Below are positions 33,305-40,203 of a stretch of DNA of 64,000 nucleotides, one piece after another. The DNA comes from JANXMY01 sp965246745 (GTDB lineage Bacteria > Armatimonadota > Armatimonadia > Armatimonadales > Capsulimonadaceae): the NCBI GenBank assembly GCA_965246745.1, contig OZ251980.1, positions 2,728,001 through 2,792,000 of the forward strand, in the 5' to 3' direction. The translations under genes and the position numbers were made by a program. How positions within the stretch are numbered: the stretch's first letter is position 1; each line of letters starts with the position of its first letter. The notes under the pieces are model-generated. The model was not told the origin of the DNA. It saw only the letters and a program-made list of their open reading frames with translations, and did no database searches.

Positions 33305-33964
33305 ATGAAACTCCCGCTCGTTTGCGCCCTTGCCCTGCTCCCAATGCCCATTATCTGCGCCGCCGCGCCGGTGCATGTCGCCCTGAAAGCGGCGGCGTCG
33401 GCGACCCCCAACGCCGACGGCTTTTTGACCCTCGGCGCTTTGGCAGGGATCACCGGCGGCGACAAGGCCGCCCGCGCCCGGTTCGCCGCCGTGCCGGTCG
33501 CCCGCGCCCCGCTGCCCGGCGAAACCCGCCGCCTGACGCGCGGCGACCTGGCCTTGAAGCTGCGGCAGGCGGGCATCAACCCGGACACGCAGGCGGTTCT
33601 TGAAGGCGCGGACCGCGCCGAGGTGACCACGGAAGAAGTCCCCCCGGCCCCCAATCATGGGGGAGTCGGAGCGGATAAGAATAGGAGGGAGGGCGCGGAA
33701 ACAAAGGGCGCAGCAAGCAGCGCCCCTACGGGCACATCTTTTCAGACTCCCCCATTATTGGGGGCCGGGGGGACTCCCCTCGTAATCCACAGTGGCGACG
33801 CCGTGACGATTTTGATCCAATCCGGCGCGATGACCGTCACCGCGCCGGCCACCGCCCGCGAAAACGGACGGGCGGGGGATACCATCCGGGTCCAGCGGCC
33901 CGGCCTCAGCGCCGATTTATCCGTCCAAGTGCTCGATGCCCAAACCGTTCAAATGGAGATTTAA
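33305..33964 (+). CDS. flgA: Flagellar P-ring assembly chaperone FlgA carrying an in-frame repeat
   Basis: A 219-residue exported protein that helps build the P ring. The signal peptide ends ICAAA. The C-terminal SAF-like domain is intact (VIHSGDAVTILIQSGAMTVTAPATA then GRAGDTIRVQ). Residues about 111-157 (VPPAPNHGGVGAD to TPPLLGAGG) are encoded by a palindromic element (33637-33775) and have no equivalent in FlgA proteins. The reading frame stays open across it. GGAGACC precedes the ATG. Confidence 0.88.
   Translation: MKLPLVCALALLPMPIICAAAPVHVALKAAASATPNADGFLTLGALAGITGGDKAARARFAAVPVARAPLPGETRRLTRGDLALKLRQAGINPDTQAVLEGADRAEVTTEEVPPAPNHGGVGADKNRREGAETKGAASSAPTGTSFQTPPLLGAGGTPLVIHSGDAVTILIQSGAMTVTAPATARENGRAGDTIRVQRPGLSADLSVQVLDAQTVQMEI
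33637..33775. repeat. Palindromic interspersed element, copy D, inside flgA
   Basis: Inverted repeats of 31 bp (33637-33667 and 33745-33775) match with one mismatch, and the centre contains GGGCGCAGCAAGCAGCGCCC, the palindrome also present in copy B. The whole 139 bp is translated without a stop as part of FlgA. Confidence 0.88.
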
Positions 33965-33967
33965 CCG

Positions 33968-34579
33968 ATGAAAGCCCTGCTTCATTCGCTGGCCCTGCTG
34001 GCAATCGCGGCCAGCATGGCCGCGTCGGCCCAGGCCGACTCGCTGTATCCCGGCTCGTCCACCGACGCCGCCCGCAATGACAGCAACGCCGCGTCGCTGT
34101 TCGCCGACAACAAAGCCCGCCAGGTGGGGGACACGCTGACGGTCGTGATCACCGAAACCGGCGCGGCGTCGTCGGTCGCCGCCACCAAAACGTCCAAAAA
34201 CGAAAGCCTTAACTACGGCCCCGGCTTCGGACCGCTCTTGTTCAACATCAAAAACTTCGGCGTTTCCGGCGGCATCAACTCGGCGGCCTCGGGCACGACT
34301 ACTCGCACGGATAATCTGTCGGCGTCTATCGGAGTCACGGTCAAACAAGTCCTGCCGAACGGAAATTTACTTGTGGAAGGCAGGCGCAAAGTCGGCATGA
34401 ACGCCGAAACACAGGAAATCACGCTCACAGGCGTCGTCCGCCCGACCGACATTGCGCCGAACAATACCATTGCGTCGCCGCTGGTGGCCGACGCCCAGAT
34501 CAAGTACGGAGGGCGCGGCCCGGTCGGCGACAAGCAGCACGACGGCATCCTCTCGCGCTTGTTCAAGGTGCTGTTTTGA
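33968..34579 (+). CDS. flgH: Flagellar L-ring protein FlgH without lipobox
   Basis: A 203-residue outer-membrane ring protein. Motifs are SLFADNKARQVGDTLTVVITETGAASS, LSASIGVTVKQVLPNGNLLVEGRR and VRPTDIAPNNTIASPLVADAQI, typical of FlgH. The signal peptide ends ASAQADS and has no lipobox cysteine, although FlgH is normally a lipoprotein. It begins 3 nt after flgA. Confidence 0.94.
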   Translation: MKALLHSLALLAIAASMAASAQADSLYPGSSTDAARNDSNAASLFADNKARQVGDTLTVVITETGAASSVAATKTSKNESLNYGPGFGPLLFNIKNFGVSGGINSAASGTTTRTDNLSASIGVTVKQVLPNGNLLVEGRRKVGMNAETQEITLTGVVRPTDIAPNNTIASPLVADAQIKYGGRGPVGDKQHDGILSRLFKVLF

Positions 34580-34589
34580 TCTTCTCAGC

Positions 34590-34680
34590 CGGGGCGGAGC
34601 CACGGACTCTTGTGTCTTTCTGAGGCTTGTGTCGCTTCGACACTGGTTTAACCCAGCCTCGGATTTTAATCCGTGGCTTC
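34590..34680. repeat. Imperfect nested inverted repeat between flgH and flgI
   Basis: GAGCCACGGA at the left pairs with TCCGTGGCTT at the right, and CTGAGGCT with AGCCTCGG inside; GTGTCG/CGACAC forms the inner arm. It precedes the sigma-28-like promoter of flgI. Confidence 0.5.
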
Positions 34681-34701
34681 TGTGTCGGCGAAATGTTGCC
34701 C

Positions 34702-34729
34702 TAAAGAACTCCTGCACGCTCACCGATAA
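34702..34729 (+). promoter_or_regulatory. Sigma-28-like promoter before flgI
   Basis: TAAA at 34702-34705, 16-nt spacer, ACCGATAA at 34722-34729; the same layout and spacing as the one before flgF. Confidence 0.6.
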
Positions 34730-34779
34730 ATATACCAGGTTTACTTGATACTCCAAGACTGCGCCCAAAGACTGCACTT

Positions 34780-35904
34780 ATGAACACTGCCCCGAAAACT
34801 TTTGCCCTGCTGCCGATGCTGCTGGCCCTCGCCGCCCTTGCGCCGGGCGCGGCGGCGCAGGCCCGCTTGAAAGACATCGCCGCCGTGCAGGGCGTCCGGG
34901 GCAACCAATTAGTCGGCTACGGGCTGGTCGTGGGATTGGACGGCAGCGGCGACGGCAGCGGAGCAGTGTTTACCCCGCAGTCGGTCGCTTCGATGCTGCA
35001 AAAGTTCGGCATCACCGTTGCGCCCGGCGCTTTGCAATTAAAAAATGTCGCGGCGGTCATGGTCACGGCGACCCTACCGCCGTATGCCAAAAACGGCAGC
35101 GCGATTGATGTCACCGTCAGCAGCCTCGGCGATGCCAAATCTTTGCAGGGCGGAACACTGCTGCAAACCCCGCTGCAAGCCGCCAACAACCGGGTCTACG
35201 CCGTCGCGCAGGGCGCGATCTCGGTCGGCGGCTTTCTCGCCGGCGGCGGCGGGGGCGGCTCGGTTGCCAAAAACTTTGTGACGGCGGGCCGGGTGCCCGG
35301 CGGCGCTTTGGTCGAGCAGGATGTTCCCATGACCCTGCTCGGGGCGTCGTCCGGCACGCTGGACGTGACGCTGTCCCATCCCGATTTCACCACCGCTGCC
35401 CGGCTGGCGAATGCCATCAACGACCACAAGCCTTACGGGGTGACGATGGCGGTCGCCGCCGACGCCGGAACGGTCCGGGTCGGCTTCCATCCCGGCTCCG
35501 ACCCGGTTTCGGTCATCGCCGGCCTCGAAAACGTCCCCGTGGAAACCGACGAGGTCGCCAAAGTCGTCATCAACGAGCGCACCGGCACGGTGGTCATGGG
35601 CGGCAATGTTGAAGTGTCCGCCTGCGCGGTGGCCCACGGCAATTTGACGGTCTCTATCGCCAATGCTCCGATTATCTCGCAGCCGTCGCCCTTGAGCCGC
35701 CGGGGCCAAACCGTGGTCGCGCCGCGAAAAATCATCACGGTCGCCGAAGGCAGCGAGCGCTTGATTCCCGTGCCGGCGTCCACCAATCTAAACAGCGTCG
35801 TGCGCTCCCTGAACGCCCTCGGGGTGACGCCGCGCGACTTGATCGCCATTTTGCAGGCGATGAAAGAAGCCGGGGCGCTGCACGCCGAAATCGAGATTCA
35901 ATAA
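34780..35904 (+). CDS. flgI: Flagellar P-ring protein FlgI
   Basis: A 374-residue secreted protein with a signal peptide (ALLPMLLALAALAPGAAAQA). Family hallmarks are RLKDIAAVQGVRGNQLVGYGLVVGLDGSGD, VMVTATLPPYAKNGSAIDVTVSSLGDAKSL, the VVINERTGTVVMGG block and LNALGVTPRDLIAILQAMKEAGALHAEIEI. It forms the periplasmic ring around the rod. Confidence 0.97.
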   Translation: MNTAPKTFALLPMLLALAALAPGAAAQARLKDIAAVQGVRGNQLVGYGLVVGLDGSGDGSGAVFTPQSVASMLQKFGITVAPGALQLKNVAAVMVTATLPPYAKNGSAIDVTVSSLGDAKSLQGGTLLQTPLQAANNRVYAVAQGAISVGGFLAGGGGGGSVAKNFVTAGRVPGGALVEQDVPMTLLGASSGTLDVTLSHPDFTTAARLANAINDHKPYGVTMAVAADAGTVRVGFHPGSDPVSVIAGLENVPVETDEVAKVVINERTGTVVMGGNVEVSACAVAHGNLTVSIANAPIISQPSPLSRRGQTVVAPRKIITVAEGSERLIPVPASTNLNSVVRSLNALGVTPRDLIAILQAMKEAGALHAEIEIQ

Positions 35905-35918
35905 CAAGGCCCAATCAT

Positions 35919-36215
35919 ATGCTGCGTATAGACATTCCCGCCGCCGCGCCGCTCGACAAAGCGCATTTGGACTTGAAAAAAGCGACACAGCAGTTTGAAG
36001 GCTATTTTCTGCATCAGCTTTTAACCGAGATGCGGAAAACCGTTCCGAAAGACACGCTGCTGGCCGATGACGGCAACGGCAAGCAAATCTTTCAAGACAT
36101 GATGGACCAGACCGTGTCCGACAACATGGCGAAGCGCGGCGACCTCGGCATGGCAAAGATGATGTACGACCAGCTCGCCCCGTCGCTCGGCAAATCGCTC
36201 GACCGCACCAAGTAA
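35919..36215 (+). CDS. Rod-binding protein (FlgJ N-terminal domain only)
   Basis: A 98-residue protein with LDLKKATQQFEGYFLHQLLTEMRKT and IFQDMMDQTVSDNMAKRGDLGMAKMMYDQL, the rod-capping domain of FlgJ. The muramidase domain of proteobacterial FlgJ is absent, as in many other phyla, so peptidoglycan opening must come from another enzyme. Confidence 0.9.
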   Translation: MLRIDIPAAAPLDKAHLDLKKATQQFEGYFLHQLLTEMRKTVPKDTLLADDGNGKQIFQDMMDQTVSDNMAKRGDLGMAKMMYDQLAPSLGKSLDRTK

Positions 36216-36250
36216 CGAAAGAAGCGTCACCAAGTAACGAAAGAAGCGTC
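36207..36250. repeat. 22-bp tandem duplication over the rod-binding stop codon
   Basis: Two exact 22-bp copies (36207-36228 and 36229-36250), starting ACCAAGTAACGAAAG. The first contains the stop TAA; the second lies right before the flgN start and supplies its GAAAGAAG site. Confidence 0.9.
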
Positions 36251-36252
36251 CC

Positions 36253-36750
36253 ATGACCGAACCGCAACACATCAAGCCTATTCTGAAAGCCCTGCGCGAT
36301 GAGCTGGCGCTGCAAACCCGCCACCTGAAGCTGCTGGAAAGCCAGCAGCTTGCGCTGCTGGCCTGCGACCGGGCACGCTTCGCCGCGCTGCAAGAAGATT
36401 ACGCGCTGGTTTTAGTTCAGCTTGAAGCCCAGGACACCGCCCGCCGGGCCGCCCTGACCGGCGATGACGGCGAGCCGCTGACGCTGGCCGCGCTGAAAGA
36501 CCAGTGCGGCGAGCGCAGCCGAGCCGTCCTGCAAGGACTGGAAGACAGCCTGCGCCGCACGCTCGACAGCGTGCAGCTTTTAACCAAGCGCAATCAAACA
36601 TTGATCCAAAACGAGCTGGATTATCTCGCGTTCTCGCTGGACCTCTTTGTGGAGGCGGGACGCTCCGCAGACAACGGCTACGGGACAAACCCCATCCGCA
36701 GCCGGGCGGGCCGCGCCGCCAGCCTGCTGCTTTTGGACCGCCGGGCCTAG
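36253..36750 (+). CDS. flgN: Flagellar filament-hook junction chaperone FlgN
   Basis: A 165-residue all-helical protein with the FlgN pattern KALRDELALQTRHLKLLESQQLALLACDR and a second half with SLRRTLDSVQLLTKRNQTLIQNELDYLAFSLDLF. It keeps FlgK and FlgL soluble before export. It sits directly before flgK, its client. Confidence 0.9.
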   Translation: MTEPQHIKPILKALRDELALQTRHLKLLESQQLALLACDRARFAALQEDYALVLVQLEAQDTARRAALTGDDGEPLTLAALKDQCGERSRAVLQGLEDSLRRTLDSVQLLTKRNQTLIQNELDYLAFSLDLFVEAGRSADNGYGTNPIRSRAGRAASLLLLDRRA

Positions 36751-36770
36751 ACCCGCACAAGGAGGAATTT

Positions 36771-38165
36771 ATGCCGGGAACATTTTTCGGGATTACCATC
36801 GGACAAAGCGGGCTGGCCGCCGCGCAGCTCGGCGAGGACATCACCGGGCAGAACATCGCCAACGCCGGCACGCCCGGCTACTCGGTGCAGACGCTCGATC
36901 AAACGGCCTCCGACCCGTACACCAATGCCGACCGGGCGACCCTGCTGACGCCGGGCCTGATCGGGACGGGCGTTTCCATTCGCTCCATTCAGCGGGCCGG
37001 CGACCAGTTTTTAGACACGCAGGTCCGGGACGCCAATTCCGGCCTGCAAGGGCAGACGGCCCAAAGCGACGCGCTGAAACAAGTCGGCAGCGTCTTCGGG
37101 GAGCCGTCGGCGACCGGCCTGAATGCCGCCTTGACCTCGTTCTTTAATGCGTTCCACGACCTCGCCAATTCTCCTGAAAGCGCCGGGGTGCGGGCGGCGA
37201 CCGTGCAGCAGGGCGTCTCGCTCGCGCACACATTCGGCACCGTCTCGGCGGGCCTGGCATCGGTCGCGTCGGGCGTGGCGGGCCGGACGGCGTCTGCCGT
37301 GTCGGAGATCAACTCCGACAGCGCCCAAATCGCCGCGCTTAATGTCAGCATCCGGGCAAGCACGCGCGGCGGGCAGACGCCGAACGATCTGGTGGACCGG
37401 CGCGGCGTGCTGCTCGACAAGCTGGCGGGGCTGACTAATATCTTGGTTCAGAACACCGCCGACGGCGGCGTCAATGTGTCGGTCGGCAGCACGGCGCTTG
37501 TGGCCGGCTCCGATTCGTTTGCCGCCTCGCTGCCGAGCCTGCTGGCCGCCGGCGTGTCGGGCGGCACGCTCGGCGGGCTGCACGCCGCAAGCCTCCAGGT
37601 CGCTGCGCTGCAAACCCAGCTTCATGCCGCCGCCGCTTCGGTGGCGTCCCAGGTCAACGCCGCCCAGGCCAATGGACTGGATTTGAGCGGCAATCCCGGC
37701 ACGCCGTTTTTCACTGCCACGGCGGGCAGCGAGGCGGGCACGCTGGCAGTTTCGGCAGATTTACTGGCCCATCCCGACCACCTTGCGGCGGCTTCCGTGC
37801 CGGCCCCGCCGGCGACATTCGGCGCGGGCGACGGCTCCAACGCCCAGGCGGTCGCGGGGCTGCTGACCAGGACCGTCACAGCCGCCGGCGACCCGCTGGC
37901 CGGGCAAAGCATCCAAAGCTTTTACCAGGCGACGGTTTCCACGGCGGGCAGCGAGGCCGCCGCCGCGCTGGCGGGCCAAAAAACCGCCCAGGCGATCCAA
38001 ACCCAGTTTTCCAATCAGCGGTCGTCCGAGACCGGCGTTTCCACCGACACCGAGCTGGCAAACCTCTTGAAGTACCAGCGGGCATACCAGGCGTCGGCGC
38101 GGGTCATCACGACCGCCGACGATTTAATCGGAACACTGATCAACAATTTGTTCTCCGGGCGCTAA
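36771..38165 (+). CDS. flgK: Hook-filament junction protein FlgK
   Basis: A 464-residue protein with the FlgK start FFGITIGQSGLAAAQLGEDITGQNIANAGTPGYS and the end TELANLLKYQRAYQASARVITTADDLIGTLINNL. AAGGAGG lies 6 nt before the ATG at 36771; the longer open frame upstream is the wrong frame of flgN. The central domain is short compared with proteobacterial FlgK. Confidence 0.95.
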   Translation: MPGTFFGITIGQSGLAAAQLGEDITGQNIANAGTPGYSVQTLDQTASDPYTNADRATLLTPGLIGTGVSIRSIQRAGDQFLDTQVRDANSGLQGQTAQSDALKQVGSVFGEPSATGLNAALTSFFNAFHDLANSPESAGVRAATVQQGVSLAHTFGTVSAGLASVASGVAGRTASAVSEINSDSAQIAALNVSIRASTRGGQTPNDLVDRRGVLLDKLAGLTNILVQNTADGGVNVSVGSTALVAGSDSFAASLPSLLAAGVSGGTLGGLHAASLQVAALQTQLHAAAASVASQVNAAQANGLDLSGNPGTPFFTATAGSEAGTLAVSADLLAHPDHLAAASVPAPPATFGAGDGSNAQAVAGLLTRTVTAAGDPLAGQSIQSFYQATVSTAGSEAAAALAGQKTAQAIQTQFSNQRSSETGVSTDTELANLLKYQRAYQASARVITTADDLIGTLINNLFSGR

Positions 38166-38188
38166 TCCCGCCGAGCTAATCCCGCCGA
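38161..38188. repeat. 14-bp tandem duplication over the flgK stop codon
   Basis: GCTAATCCCGCCGA is repeated exactly (38161-38174 and 38175-38188). The first copy contains the flgK stop TAA. Confidence 0.9.
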
Positions 38189-38205
38189 CTTGAAGGGCTA
38201 CTTCC

Positions 38206-39072
38206 ATGCGAATTACGACCGGCCTGCGCGACCAAAACTTATCGTCGAACATCGAATCCAGCCTGGAAGCGCTGAACACGGTGCAAAGCCAGATTTCGTC
38301 AGGGAAAAAGCTGCAAGCGTTTTCCGACGATGCCGCCGGGGCGTCCCAGGCGCTTGTGCTGCGAAGCGCACTCGGCGACACGGCCCAGTACAGCCGCAAT
38401 GCGTCGGCGGCGACTGCATTTCTCACCGCGACCGAGGGGGCTTTGTCAAGCGCGACTTCGGCGCTGCACTCGGCGCGGCAGATTGCCGTGGCCGGCGCGA
38501 ACTCCACCCAGACCCCGGACAGCCTCGCCGCGCTCGGCGCTCAGGTGGACGGTATCGTGCAGCAGCTTTCGCAGCAGGCCAACGCCCAGCTCGGCGGGCG
38601 CTACTTGTTCGGCGGCACCAAAACCACCGCGCCGCCGTTTGACGCCGCCCAGGCGTTTCAAGGCAACTCCGGCGCGATCAATTCTGTCATCGGCCCGAAT
38701 GCGTCCCTTCAGATCAACGCCGACGGGGCGGCGGCGTTCGGCCCGGCCTTTGCCGCGCTGCAAAGCCTCAAAACGCACTTGGCGGCGGGCGACGCCGTGG
38801 CCGTTTCCGGCGACATCGGCGCGGTAGACACCGCCCTGTCCGCCCTGAACGCGGCGTCGGCCACGGCCGGCGTGAAAGCGAACCAGGCGTCGGCGGCGAC
38901 CCAGCAGCTTTCCCGCGCCCAGGGCGACTACCAAAGCGCCGTGTCCAATATCGAGGATGTGGATTTGGCCCAGGCGTATATTCAGTTCCAAAGCGCGACC
39001 AACATTTACCAGGCTTCGCTGTCCGCCAGCGCAAAATCGTTCCAGTACAGCCTGGCTGACTATTTGCATTAA
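38206..39072 (+). CDS. flgL: Hook-filament junction protein FlgL
   Basis: A 288-residue flagellin-like protein. The N-terminus has ISSGKKLQAFSDDAAGASQALVLRSAL and the C-terminus has DVDLAQAYIQFQSATNIYQASLSASAK, the coiled-coil ends of FlgL. It links the junction to the filament. The flagellin gene is not within the window. Confidence 0.95.
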   Translation: MRITTGLRDQNLSSNIESSLEALNTVQSQISSGKKLQAFSDDAAGASQALVLRSALGDTAQYSRNASAATAFLTATEGALSSATSALHSARQIAVAGANSTQTPDSLAALGAQVDGIVQQLSQQANAQLGGRYLFGGTKTTAPPFDAAQAFQGNSGAINSVIGPNASLQINADGAAAFGPAFAALQSLKTHLAAGDAVAVSGDIGAVDTALSALNAASATAGVKANQASAATQQLSRAQGDYQSAVSNIEDVDLAQAYIQFQSATNIYQASLSASAKSFQYSLADYLH

Positions 39073-39170
39073 ACGCTTCAATTATCGCTTTTGATTGTTT
39101 TCGCACCAGGGATGAAACGCTTTGTGCCGGATGCACTTTTTTTCTCGCACACTTAGGAGTATTCAGACCC

Positions 39171-39620
39171 ATGCAGATCGAAACCACCCGCTTCGGCGCT
39201 CTCTCTGTCGAAGCGCCCAAAACCGTGACTTTTCCCGACGGCCTGCCCGGCTTTGAGGAGTGCCGGCTGTTCACCGTGCTGCCGCACCACATGGCCGAAG
39301 GCGGCAAAGGCAGCCCGTTTGTTTGGCTGCAATCGCTCGAGCGCGGCGACCTGGCGTTTCTCGCCATTGAGCCGCACCAAGTGTTCCCGGACTACGCCCC
39401 GCGCGTCCCCCGCGCCGAGCTGGACGACCTGTGCTTGACCGAAGACGGGGCGACTCCCCGGCTGTACACGCTGCTGACCGTGCCGCACGGCGACCCGGCG
39501 GGGATCACGGCCAATCTGATGGCCCCGATTTTGATCAACACCAGCCGCCGGGTCGCTAGGCAGGTCGTGCTCAATACCGACCAATACGGCCTGCGGCACC
39601 GCCTCATCCCGGCGGAATAA
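39171..39620 (+). CDS. fliW: Flagellar assembly factor FliW
   Basis: A 149-residue protein with the family core TTRFGALSVEAPKTVTFPDGLPGFEECRLF, LAIEPHQVFPDYAPRVP and VNLMAPILINTSRRVARQVVL. FliW binds flagellin and antagonises CsrA, whose gene is 154 nt downstream. The 98-nt gap upstream holds AT-rich sequence and TTAGGAG before the ATG. Confidence 0.96.
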   Translation: MQIETTRFGALSVEAPKTVTFPDGLPGFEECRLFTVLPHHMAEGGKGSPFVWLQSLERGDLAFLAIEPHQVFPDYAPRVPRAELDDLCLTEDGATPRLYTLLTVPHGDPAGITANLMAPILINTSRRVARQVVLNTDQYGLRHRLIPAE

Positions 39621-39671
39621 ACCCGGCAAAACGACGGCGAAAAAATAATTCGCCGCGCCCGGTAAAATTGG

Positions 39672-39701
39672 TTGCTTTTCGGGGACAAATGGGGATAAAA
39701 T
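39672..39701 (+). promoter_or_regulatory. Promoter of csrA
   Basis: TTGCTT at 39672-39677, 18-bp spacer, TAAAAT at 39696-39701. The leader of about 65 nt ends with the AGGGAGGG site that could itself be a CsrA target. Confidence 0.5.
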
Positions 39702-39774
39702 GCTGTATCTAAGGCAGGCGCCAGGCACCTAACCCAAAAATCCAATCCAAGTGCGCTGTGCCAGGGAGGGCTGT

Positions 39775-40020
39775 ATGTTAGTCTTAACTCGAAAACTCAA
39801 CCAAAGCATCAAAATCGGCGACGAAGTCGAAATCACCGTGATTGAAGTCCGGGGCGACCAAGTCCGCCTCGGCGTCACCGCCCCGCGCGACGTGGCCGTC
39901 CACCGCAAGGAAGTCTACCTGCAAATCCAGCAGGAAAACCGCGCGGCGTCGTCCGCCCCCGACGCCAAAAGCCTCGACGCCCTCAGCGATGCCGTCACCC
40001 GCCAGGGCAAAGTCAAATAA
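39775..40020 (+). CDS. csrA: Carbon storage/translation regulator CsrA
   Basis: An 81-residue RNA-binding protein. MLVLTRKLNQSIKIGDEVEITVIEV and QVRLGVTAPRDVAVHRKEVYLQIQQEN are the CsrA core, including the conserved R44 region. The tail of about 25 residues after that is longer than the 61-residue E. coli protein. It is expected to repress flagellin translation under FliW control. Confidence 0.97.
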   Translation: MLVLTRKLNQSIKIGDEVEITVIEVRGDQVRLGVTAPRDVAVHRKEVYLQIQQENRAASSAPDAKSLDALSDAVTRQGKVK

Positions 40021-40032
40021 AACAAGTCCTTG

Positions 40033-40070
40033 AAAGCCGCCGGCTCCCAACGGAGCCGGCGGCTTTATTT
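40033..40070 (+). terminator. Intrinsic terminator of csrA (twin of 44370)
   Basis: AAAGCCGCCGGCTCC pairs with GGAGCCGGCGGCTTT, followed by ATTTT. The stem is nearly identical to that at 44370-44401. Confidence 0.92.
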
Positions 40071-40080
40071 TGTATGACCC

Positions 40081-40109
40081 TTGACATTGGGCCTTTTATC
40101 GCGTATACT
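40081..40109 (+). promoter_or_regulatory. Strong sigma-70 promoter
   Basis: TTGACA at 40081-40086, exactly 17 bp, TATACT at 40104-40109. It faces the beta-propeller gene at 40204. Confidence 0.82.
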
Positions 40110-40203
40110 GCGCTTGTCCTTCACCAAACACCTTTTCGGCGCGAGGCTGCGCTACATTCACAGTTGTTCTTTTGCTGTCCGTCCGAGTGGAGCCAGACAT
40201 GCC

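Noticed and set aside
38161..38205. Repeat before flgL considered as a regulatory site
   Set aside because: It is an exact duplication of the flgK stop region, like several others in the window; no symmetry typical of an operator.
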